From Streptomyces coeruleorubidus (GTDB lineage: Bacteria > Actinomycetota > Actinomycetes > Streptomycetales > Streptomycetaceae): DNA of 64,000 nucleotides. The notes below the pieces were generated by a model. The model was not told the origin of the DNA and searched no databases. It worked only from the letters and a program-made list of their open reading frames with translations. The stretch's first letter is position 1; the number at the start of each line of letters is the position of its first letter. Where the stretch lies: assembly GCF_028885415.1 (NCBI RefSeq), contig NZ_CP118527.1, positions 1 to 64,000 of the forward strand, in the 5' to 3' direction. Below are positions 27,889 through 37,592 of this stretch, in pieces. The position numbers and the translations under genes are program-made.

Positions 27889-28524
27889 ATGCCCGAGACA
27901 ACAACTCCCGCCACTGAACTGGCGTCGCAGTACATCGCCCAGGTGACCGGCGACCTTGAGGCAAACGTCAAGGAGCAGGAACGGATCAGTGCGGAAATCG
28001 CTTCTCTGCAGGAGCAGCTCGCCGCACTGCAGCATGACCACGCCGTGCTGGTGAACATGCAGCAGGCACTCGGCATCACAACTGCCCCGGCAGCCGAGCC
28101 CGCAGCCGAGAATCACGGCGCCGCGGTGCCCTCTCCGCGACGGAAGAAGGCCGACGCCACGCCCGGCGGAAAGCAGAGGGCACGCAAGTCCACGACCCGG
28201 TCGCGGAAGAAGGCGGCCACGGAGCCCAAGGCCCCCGAGGCCAAGGCCGCGGGCACCCCGAAGGCGGCCCAGCCCACCCTGGTCGAGCTCATCCGCCGCC
28301 ACCTCGCCGAGCAGAAGGAACCGCGCTCCGCCGCAGAGATCTCCGCGGCCCTCAACCAGGCTCACCCCGATCGCGACATCGCCGCCAAGGTCGTGCGCGT
28401 CACGCTCGAGGGCCTCGTGGCCAAGAGCCAGGCCGAACGCACCAAGCAGGGCCGGTCCGTCTTCTACAGCGCCCCCGCGTCGGAGCCGACGGCTGCGCCC
28501 GAGGCCGAGGCACAGCCTGCCTGA
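27889..28524 (+). CDS. coiled-coil / basic linker / winged-helix protein
   Basis: A 211-residue protein starting at ATG 27889 behind AGGAAAGG. Residues 10-60 form a heptad-rich coiled coil (VKEQERISAEIASLQEQLAA). Residues 75-120 are Lys/Arg/Ala-rich, histone-like (KQRARKSTTRSRKKAATEPK). Residues 125-190 look like a winged helix (TLVELIRRHLAEQKEPRSAA, KVVRVTLEGLVAKSQAER). It is probably a nucleoid-associated or regulatory DNA-binding protein. A hairpin terminator follows at 28530. The function is not recognised beyond this. Confidence 0.7.
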   Translation: MPETTTPATELASQYIAQVTGDLEANVKEQERISAEIASLQEQLAALQHDHAVLVNMQQALGITTAPAAEPAAENHGAAVPSPRRKKADATPGGKQRARKSTTRSRKKAATEPKAPEAKAAGTPKAAQPTLVELIRRHLAEQKEPRSAAEISAALNQAHPDRDIAAKVVRVTLEGLVAKSQAERTKQGRSVFYSAPASEPTAAPEAEAQPA

Positions 28525-28529
28525 GAACG

Positions 28530-28556
28530 CCCACGCCCACCCTGATGGTGCGTGGG
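28530..28556 (+). terminator. hairpin terminator after the winged-helix gene
   Basis: Imperfect stem CCCACGCCCACC / GGTGCGTGGG around CTGAT, starting 6 bp after the stop codon at 28524. Confidence 0.6.
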
Positions 28557-28700
28557 ACAGCCGCCTGCCGTCTTGACACGGCGGGCGGTCCGCCCGGAAC
28601 GGCACCCCCGCGGAGTGCTGCGCGCCGCCAGGATGATGCCCAGGACCTTCCGCACTGTGCGAGGACTCCAGTACGGGGAACGCAAAGGCACCGAGGCCGT

Positions 28701-28820
28701 GCTCCGGCCGGACTGGTCGGCCGGAGCGCACGCTTACGTCCCTCCACCGACCCTCATGGGGCCGTCGGTCGCACAGGTCATGGCTCGGTTGGAACGAGCG
28801 GGATTCGGCAAGCTCGTTCC
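28701..28820. terminator. two hairpins in the non-coding stretch before the GH64 3' end
   Basis: 28701-28727: perfect 10-bp stem GCTCCGGCCG with a 7-nt loop. 28791-28820: perfect 9-bp stem GGAACGAGC with a 12-nt loop. They lie in the 350-bp gap 28525-28874 between convergent genes and probably end the GH64 transcript. I see no convincing gene in this gap. Confidence 0.5.
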
Positions 28821-28874
28821 GCGAGTCGATGGCGGTGCCAGTGGCTGTGGGAGGAGCGCCGGCCAGGGGGCAGG

Positions 28875-30069
28875 TCAGTTGAGGGGGTCGAGGGTGAGGT
28901 ACGCCTGGCGCGGGTTGCCGTCGTGGGCCAGGGACTCGTGGTGGCCCACGTCGTCGAAGGCGAAGGCGTACGCCTTGCCGTCGGCCATCTGGGCGTGGAT
29001 CTTGCGCGCGTAGTGGTTGGTGACGTTGTCCTTGTAGAAGGCGCCGGCGCTGGAGTCGGGCTGGTGCGGGTTGGTCAGCAGGGTGGAGCGGTTGAAGCCG
29101 GCGCACAGGGTGCGGGAGATCGGGCCGCTTCGGCGCGTCGAGCTTTCTGTGGCAGCCGAAGACGGAGGAGGCGTCCGGCTTTTCGAAGCTGGTGACGGTG
29201 GCGCCGGCGGTGTCGGTGAAGCGCATGACGTTGCCGGAGACGCGGCCGTGGTACCTGGTGCCCGGCCGGTCGGCGAACGGGGTGACCGTCAGCGTCGAGG
29301 TGGAGTACTTCTGCCAGACGCGGTTGATGTAGTCGTCCATGACGGTGGCCGGCAGTGCGCCGGTCTCCAGGCCGTACAGCGGGGACAGGGCGCGCAGTAC
29401 GGTGCCGTCGGGGCGGGTCTGGATCAGGCCGGCCCAGCCTCCGGGCTGTCCCTTGAGGGCGTTGAAGAAGCCGTGGTAGCCGCCGGGCTTGAGGCGGCCT
29501 GTGGATGCGGTGGTTCCGTCGGCTCGCTGCACTCCTACCGCGTATGGTACGGAGAACATGTCGACCTGTGTGCTGTTGATCCACAGGCCCGCGTCGTTGA
29601 GTGTGTACTCCGACCAGTTGAACAGGATGTTCCGGTTGGGGTCGGCGGGGTTCTGTACGGCGGGCTGGACCAGGCCGCCGGTGGTGAGTCTGAACACCAG
29701 TTTCTGGCCGTAGGAGAAGTACACGCGGCCGGAGAATTTCGGCAGGCGGATGGTTTTCGACTGGCCCGCGGCCGGGCCCGGGATCGATGCGTCGGGGGCG
29801 GGGGTCGGCGGGTTGCCGCCCACCGGCCAGGGGTGGAACGTGCCGTTGGCGTCGGCCCAGCCCTGCCGTCCGGTCGACAGCTCGGTGCCGAGGTTGTAGA
29901 TGTACACCTGCTCGCCGCGGGCCGAGTCGTTGGTGATCTTCAGGGGGATCGTGGCCGGGACGGCGGCGTGGGCCGGTGTACCCGCTCCGGTCGCGAGAAG
30001 TGAGCCGGTCAGGGCCGTCGCGAGGGACAGCCCGACAGCCGTGAGGCCGCGTCTGAGAGTGCGTAACAT
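28875..30069 (-). CDS. secreted glycoside hydrolase family 64 beta-1,3-glucanase (frameshifted)
   Basis: ATG 30069 opens a Sec signal peptide (GLSLATALTGSLLATGAG, cut near PAHA). The thaumatin-like GH64 domain follows: ATIPLKITNDSARGEQVYIY, FSGRVYFSYGQKLVFRL, LFNWSEYTLNDAGLWINST, KPGGYHGFFNALKG. Near 29125 the frame slips; two restored bases give ISRTLCAGFNRSTLLTNPHQ, HYARKIHAQMADGKAYAFAF and DDVGHHESLAHDGNPRQAYL to the TGA at 28875-28877, in total 398 residues. GH64 enzymes release laminari-oligosaccharides from fungal or algal beta-1,3-glucan. A perfect LacI-type palindrome lies 45 bp upstream. Confidence 0.88.
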
Positions 30070-30113
30070 GCTCGTCGTCTCCGTTCGACAAGTGGCCGAT
30101 CCGGGAAAGTGCG

Positions 30114-30127
30114 TGAGAGCGCTCTCA
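30114..30127. promoter_or_regulatory. LacI-family-type operator palindrome upstream of GH64
   Basis: Perfect 14-bp palindrome TGAGAGCGCTCTCA, 45 bp upstream of the GH64 start. It resembles Streptomyces CebR-type operators (TGGGAGCGCTCCCA) used by sugar-responsive LacI repressors at glycoside hydrolase genes. It also lies 53 bp after the NRPS stop, so a terminator role is a weaker alternative. Confidence 0.65.
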
Positions 30128-30179
30128 GAGCGTGCCGCGTTGGTCCGGACCTGTCAATGCGCCGGGACGGACGAGGGTG

Positions 30180-33100
30180 TCAGTGCCCGAGTGCCCTGCC
30201 GGTCTCCCCGCGCAGGAGGTCAACGTAGTCGCGGGTCCAGTCCTCGATCGTGGGGCGGTCCCACAGGTCTGCCGAGTACTCGACGAAGCCCTTCAGTTCG
30301 TCGCCGGCCGGGACGAGGCCGAAGGTGAGCAACGTACGGGACGCGGCGGGGGCCAGGTCCTCCACGGCCGTGGTCAGGCCGGGCAGTTCCACCTCGGCGT
30401 CCAGCGAGCTCTGGTAGGCGAAGCCGACGTCCAGCCGGTCCGGCACCTCGACGCCCGTGCGCTCTTGCAACGCGGGGGCGATCCGGCGCACCGGCACGGC
30501 CCGGTCCATGCATTCCACCGCCGTACGGCGACGCGGTCCGTCAGGGCGGCGAAGGAACCGGCGGCGCCGCCCGCACGGGCAGCGCGAAGCCGGAGATCGT
30601 GCAGGCCAGCAGGGATTCGAACGCGCGGCGCTCACGGTTGGCGTAGGAGATGTTGAACACCACGTCGGCCTGCCCGGACTTCTGCGCGAGCAGTCGGCCC
30701 AGGGCCGCCGCGGTGACCACGAACGGCGTCGTGCCCCGCTGGCGCGCGAGGCGTTCGACGGCGGAGCGCACATCGGCGGGGACGGTGAACATCACGGCGC
30801 CGCCCCGGCCGCTCGGCTGCTCGGGCCGGGGCCGGTCCAGGGGCAGGCCGACCGTGAACGGCACGCCGTCCAGCTCGCGCAGCCAGAAGTCCAGGTTGCG
30901 TTCGTCGGCGGCCTCGTCGGCCCGTTCCCGCTGCCAGCGGGCGTACTGGGCGGGCTGGCACCGCACGGGCGGCAGGGCGTGGGGGTCGCCCCGCAGGGCG
31001 GAGCCGTAGAGCGCGGCCAGTTCCTTCAGCAGCAGGCTGGCGGACCATCCGTCGCAGGCGGAGTGGTGCAGGACGAGGAGCAGGACCCAGGTGCGTTCGC
31101 CGGTGCGCAGCAGGCGCAGGGACATCGGCGTGCCGCGGGTGGGGTCGACGGGCGTTTCGGCGGCCCGGGTGCTCGCCTGGTCCAGGGCTGGTTGCCGCTC
31201 GTGCGCGGGGCGTGCGGTGAGGTCCTCCAGCGGCAGCTGAACGGGGCAGGGCCGCAGTACCTGCTGTTCCCAGCCGTTCCCGCTGCGGGCCAGGCGGGTC
31301 CGCAGTCCCTCGTGCCGTTCGACGAGCTGGGTCAGGGCGGTGCGCAGGGCCGCGATGTCCAGGTTCCCGGAGAGGGTGATCCGCAGGGCGACGTTGAAGA
31401 CCTGCGGGAGGGGGTGTTCGGCGTGCACCGTGGCGAAGCGGGACTGCTGGGCGGTGGCGGGTGCCCGGCGCTCCACCGGGCCGGGGTCGTCGGTCTCGGC
31501 CTCGGTTTCCGTCTCGGTTTCGGTTTCGGCCTCCGCCTCGGTTTCGGCCTCGGTTTCGGTCTCGGCCGACGGGCTCGGCTTCATCGCCGCGAGCGTTTCG
31601 GCCAGGTGGGTCGTCATGGCCCGCAGTGTCGGCTCCTGGTAGAAGCCCAGCATCGGGTATTCGGTGCCGAACTCCTCCCGGACCTGGTTGACCAGCCGCA
31701 TCGCGGTGATCGAGTGGCCGCCCAGGTCGAAGAACGAAGTGTCGGCCGTGACGGTGTCGGCGTCGATGCCGAACTCGGCTGCCCACAGGCGCCGTACGCG
31801 CCGTTCGATGTCCGTGCGGTGGCCGGACGCCGGATCCCCGCCGGTGCCGCTCGGCCTGTGGCCCGGTGCCGTGGTGACGAGGTCGGGCGCCGGCAGCGCG
31901 GTGCGGTCCAGCTTGCCGTTGCCCGTCAGGGGCAGGGCGGTCGGGATCCGCCAGGCACGCGGCACCAGGTACTCCGGGAGCCGGGCGGCCAGTTCCTCGG
32001 CCAGGAGGCCGGCGAGCGCCTGCCGGTCGTCGGCCGAGACGCCGATCGGGCCGGCGGGGACGGCGTAGGCCGCCAGATAGGCCTCCCCCTGGTCGTTGCG
32101 CCGGGCCAGCACGGCCGCCTCGCGCACCCCGGCCAGGGCGTTGAGCACGCGGGAGACCTCCTCCGGCTCGACGCGGAAGCCCCGGATCTTGACCTGGTCG
32201 TCGGCCCGGCCGCAGAACTCCAGTGTCCCGTCACCGCTCCAGCGGACCAGGTCGCCGGTGCGGTACCTGCGGGCATCCGGGCCGCGGTCGGGGTCCGGCA
32301 GGAAGCGCTCAGCGGTGAGCTCGGGGCGGTGCAGGTAGCCGAGGGCCACGCCCGGGCCGCCGACGTACAGCTCCCCCACCGTGCCGACGGGTACGGGGCT
32401 GCCGGACTCGTCGAGCACGCTCAGCGTCACGTTGTCGACCGGGCCTCCGATCGCGATGGAACGGGCGGGGTCGACTCCTGGCCGACTCCCTGGCCGACTC
32501 CCTGGCCGACTCCCTGCGGGGACACCGTTTCCGTGGTGCACAGGACGGTGACCTCGGTGGGCCCGTACACGTTCACCGTCTCGTACGGCGCCTCGGACCG
32601 CGGGCGGGTGCGCAGCACGTCACCGCCCAGCAGCAGATGCCGCAGCGGGGGCTGATCGCCCGCTCGCAGCCGCAGGAGCTGTTCGCCCAGGGCGGTGGGG
32701 AGGATGGAGAAGGTGACGCCCTGCTCGGTGTACCACCGGGCCAGGGCGAGCGGATCCCTGCGCATGTCCTCGCCGGCGATCGTGACCGACGCTCCCGCGG
32801 TGAGCGCCGGCCAGATCTCCAGGACCGAGGCGTCGAAGCTCTGGCTGCACACGACGGCGCTGCGGTCGGCCGGGGTGGAGGCGAAGCGCCGGTGCTGCCA
32901 CTCGCACAGGTCGACCACGCCGCGGTGCGTCAACATGACACCCTTGGGGGTGCCGGTGCTGCCCGAGGTGTACAGGACGCAGCACGCGGACCGGGTGTCG
33001 GGGGCGGGCATGGTGGCGTGCGGGCGGTGCGGCCGGTCGCGTCGGGTGGTACGACAGTCACGTGCCCGGGCAGGTTCAGCGCGGTGGCCGCCTCGTGCGT

Positions 33101-36100
33101 GGACACCAGGGTTCGGGCCCCGCACTCGGCGATGACCTGCTCGGCGCGTGCCCGCCCCAGGGACGGGTCGAGCGGCACATAGGCACGGCCCGCCTTGAGC
33201 GTGGCGAGCATGGCGACTACCAGGTCGGTGGAGCGTGGCAGCCACAGCGCCACCACGTCGGCGTCGCCGTCGGTTGTGGTGTGCTGCTCGCGCAGGACTG
33301 CGGCCAATTGCCCGGCGTGCTCTTCCAGTTCGCGGTAGGTGAGGCGGCTGGTGCCGCTGATCACCGCCGTGCTGTCCGGCCGGGCGGCTGCCTGCCGGGC
33401 GACGAGGGCGTGGACGGTGGTGTCCGCGGGCGGGCGGGCCGGGCCGCGCTGCCAGGACCGCGGTACGGGCTCCCCTTCGGCGGCGGTCTCGACGGCGGCC
33501 GGGGCGAGCCGCGACAGGGGCGCATCGGGAGTGTCGACAGCGGCGGTGATCAGGTCCGGAAGGTGGTGAAGAACCCCTCGACGGTGTGCTGGTCGAACAG
33601 GTCGGTGTTGTACTCCAGATGGCAGCGGATGCCCTGCGGCTGGTCGGTGAAGTAGACGGTGAGGTCCGTCAGCGCCTTGTCCGGACCCACGTCCAGCGGG
33701 ATGGCCTCGATGCCGGGCAGGTCAAAACGGAACGGCTCGGCACGCTGGAACTCGGCGAACGCCTGGAACACCGGCGTCCGGTCGACCGCCCTGACCGGGG
33801 CGAGTTCCCGCACGACCTTCTCGAACGGCACGCGCGCGTGGTCGTACGCGTCGAGGGCAACCGAGCGCACCCGGTCCAGCAGCGCGGTGAACGCCGGGTC
33901 GCCGGACAGGTCGAAGCGCAGCGCGAGCGTGTTCACGAAGAACCCGAGCACGTGCTCGGCCCGCTCGGGCCGGTCCGAGAAGGGGGTGCCGACGACGATG
34001 TCCGTCTGCCCGGTGATCCTGTGCAGCATCGCCGCGTACCCGGCGAGCAGCGTCATGAACAGGGTGCTGCGGCGGGTTCGGCTCAACTCGCGCAGCCTGC
34101 AGGAGAGTTCCGGGTCGAGGGTGTGGAAGACCGCCCGGCCGTTGGAGGTCATCGGCGACGGGCGCGGCCGGTCGGTGGGCAGGGCGAGGACGGGCAGGTC
34201 GCCGGCGAGGGTGCGGTGCCAGTGGGCCAGGTCGGCTTCGGTCTCGGGGCTGTTCGCCGACGCCGCCTGTTCCCTCGCGTGCTCGACGCAGCTCCAGGTG
34301 AGGGCCGGGAGGTCGGGGGCGGTGCCGTCGCGTTCGGCCCGGTAGAGGGCGGAAACATCGCGGGCGAGGATGGTGGCCGAAGCCGCGTCGACCACGATGT
34401 GGTGCAGGGACAGCACGAGGACGTGCTGCGCCTCGGCGAGCCTGACGAGCCGGGTGACGAACAGCGGGCCTTCCGCCAGGTCGAAGCGGCGTGCGCTCTC
34501 GGCCGCCAGGACGTCCTGGAGCGTGGTCCGGGTACTGCCGGTGCCGTCCACGACCTCGAAGTCGGGCTCGGCGGATGCCCGCACCAGCTGACGCGGTTCG
34601 CCCCCATCTCCCGGAAGACGGTGCGCAGGCCCTCGTGCCGGGCGACGAGGCCGCGTAATGCCGCGTGCAGGGCGGGTACGTCGAGGGGGCCGTCGAGACG
34701 GACGGCCTTGACCTCGTTGTAGGCGGTGCGCCCCGGGAGCAGGCGCTCCAGGAACCAGATCCGCTCCTGACCCGGCGACAAAGGGGCCTCGGCAGGGGCG
34801 CTTTCGCCAGGGACCGGTCCGGCAGTGGACGGCCGGTGGTAGTGGCGGCGCAGCGCGTCCAGGCGGGGCAGTCCCGAGCGCAGCTCGTCGGGTGCGACAC
34901 CGAAGTCGACGAGCGCCACGATCTCGTCTGCGCCCGCCGCGGTCACCGCGTCCACGACCGGGCGGACACTGTCCACCGTGCCGATCAGGGCGCGCTGGTC
35001 GCAGTAGCGGCCGTAGGCGCGGCGGAACACGGCCTCCAGGTCGTCCTCGCTGAGCGCGGCCAGATCGACGCTGTGCCCGAGGCTGTTGGTGACGCCGCTG
35101 AACAGGGACAGGGAGGCGCGCATGTAGCGGGACAGGGGTTCGTACGCCTGAGTGCGTGCGGTGTCGTGGTCCTCCGCGAGGTAGGTGTGCAGCAGGACCG
35201 CCACCCGTCCGGCATCCGGGTCCAGGCCGTGCCGGGCCCGTGCACTGCGGTAGCGGGCGATGTTGTCCCGGAGCTGTTCGACGCTCTGGGTCATGAGGTT
35301 GGTGACGATGCCCAGGCCGTGGCGGGCGGCCAGTTCGTACGAGGCGGGGTTTGCGACGACGGCGGTGTACATGGGCGGGGCGTCCTGCACCGGCCGCGGG
35401 AAGAGCCGCAGGTCGGCGGCCTCGCCGTCACCGGTGGTGCGACGCACCGCCTCGCCGCGCCAGAACCTCCGCACCTCCTCCAGCTGTTCGAACATCAGCT
35501 CCCTGTGCCGGCCGAAACGGTCCGGGAAGAAGGCGAAGTCCTTGGAACTCCAGCCACTGGCGACACCGATGCCGACGCGCCCGCCGGAGAGGTTGTCGAC
35601 CATCGACCACTCCTCCGCGACCCGGATCGGGTCGTGCAGGGGCAGGACGACCGAGCCCGCGTTGAGGCGGATGCGCTCGGTCCCACGGGACAGCGCGGCC
35701 GCGAGCACCGCCGGGTTGGGGAAGAGGCCTCCGAAGGAGTGGAAGTGGCGCTCGGGCATCCACAGGGCATGGAAACCGTGCCGGTCGGCGAACCGGGCCA
35801 CCTCCATCAGGAGTTCGTACTGGCCGTGCCGGGGCGCCGAGGCGTCCTGCGGGTAGTCGCCGAAGAAGTAGACGCTGAAGTCGGCGGTACGTGGGGCGGT
35901 TTCGGCCGCGAGTGCCGTGCGGGTCCCGGTGACCGCCGCGGTGTTCCAGGCCATGGCGGCAACGGGGGCGGACGTCGACGCCGGCGCGGTCGGTGCCGGT
36001 GCCTGGTCCGGTTCCGGGGGCGTGGCCTTCGGCGCTACGGGCCGCCCGCCCGGGAAGAACCCGGCCGACCGCAGCTCGCGTAGCGAGTCCCGTACGGCGT

Positions 36101-37592
36101 CGGCCACGAACTCGATGTCGCTGTCCGAGTGGGCCGTGGAGAGGAAGAAGTTGCGCCACTCCCAGACGTGCACGCCGCGCAGCATCAGGTGGTGGTAGAG
36201 GAGCTCCATGTCGGCGCGGTGCTCGAAGCGGAACTGGGAGCCGAAGTGGGTCATCCGCAGCGGGTACTCCTCGGCCTCGAAGAAGCCGTTGAGCGTCGTG
36301 GCCAGTTCCGCGGTACGCGCGTTCAGGCGCTCCTGGAGGTGCGGGCTGTGCTCCTTGAGGTGGGTGAGGACGGCACGGGCGGCGACCATCGACACCGGGT
36401 GCTGGATGTACGTACCGCCGAAGAACGTCGTGTCGGCAGGCGGGTAACTGTCGTCGCCGTACGACCAGTAGCCGCCGTCGACGCCGTCCATGATGTCGGC
36501 ACGGCCCGCGATGGCGCCGATGGGAAAGCCGCCGCCGAGGAGCTTGCCGTAGGTGGCGAGGTCGGGGGTCACGCCGTACAGCTCCTGCGCGCCGCGCGGG
36601 GCGGGGCGGAAACCGGTCAGCATCTCGTCGAAGAGCAGCACGATGCCGTGGCGGCGGGTCAGCTCCCGCAACTGGCGTACGAACTCGCCCGGTTGGAGCG
36701 AGGGGTGCCTGCTCTGCACCGGCTCCACGACGACCGCTGCGATGTCGTCGGCGTGCCGGGTGATCGTCTCCAGGGCGGTGTCGCTGCCGTATTCGAGGAC
36801 CAGCAGATCGGAGACGGCGGCCTGCGGGATGCCCCTGGAGACGGGCACGGTGATCTGGTCGGCGCCGCTGCCCGAGGCGCGGCCGAGGACGTTGTCGGCG
36901 TGGCCGTGGTACGCGCCCAGGAAGGTGACGATCTTGTCGCGGCCGGTGGCGGCGCGGGCCAGGCGGATGGCCGCCGAGTTCGCCTCCGTGCCGGAGTTGG
37001 CGAAGGCCACCCGCTCCAGCCCGGTGAGTTCGGCGAGGAGTTCCGCCGCCTCGCCGGTCTCGATGGTGCGGGGGCCGAGCTGGATGCCGCGGGACAGGTG
37101 CTCGCGCACGGCCTCGCTGACGAAGTCCGGCTCGTGGCCGAAGAGGAGCACGCCGAAGCCCATGGTGATGTCGACGTACTCGTTGCCGTCGGCGTCCTCC
37201 AGCCGCGCCCCGCTCGCGCGGCGGCCCGCGACCGGGTACAGCATCTCCTTCGTGGCGCTGCGGAAGCCGACGACGGCACGGCTGTCGGCCAGGACGCGGC
37301 GGTAGCGCTGGGCGATCTGCTTGGAGGTGGGGGTCTTGGCGGTGTAGCGGCGGACGAGGTCGTCCAGATGCCTCTGCTGGGTGTGCGGGGAGGCGTCCCG
37401 CACCATGCCGGAGTTCCTCGCTACCGACACTCGGGGGCCGTGGACACGCGCCGGTTCCGGGGACCCCTGTTCCGGGCCGGGGGTTCCGTCGCCGATCTGC
37501 TCGCCGATCTGCTCGGCGATCCGCCGGGAGAGCTCCTCCATCGCCGCCAGGTCACGGTCCAGTGCGGCGGATACGCCGTTCAGCCCGCTCAC
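30180..37592 (-). CDS. hybrid synthetase: aminotransferase - luciferase-like monooxygenase - C - A - PCP - C (several frameshifts)
   Basis: Starts at GTG 37592 (GTGA overlap with the PKS stop); 2472 residues after six one-base repairs (near 34600, 33565, 33020, 32495, 30570, 30525). Domains in order: N-terminal coiled coil (10-30); class III PLP aminotransferase (~64-510; Lys in [12 protein letters not shown]); luciferase-like monooxygenase (~569-914; [29 protein letters not shown]); condensation domain (~934-1347; HHIVVDAAS); adenylation (~1374-1880; [43 protein letters not shown]); PCP ([12 protein letters not shown]); a Glu-Thr repeat linker; and a terminal condensation domain (HHSACDGWS). 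No thioesterase or reductase follows. The order predicts beta-amination and oxygenation of the PKS-bound acyl chain, then addition of one amino acid. Confidence 0.85.

Noticed and set aside
32466..32520. Short tandem repeat considered as a CRISPR array
   Set aside because: Units are contiguous 12-mers without spacers and lie inside coding sequence.
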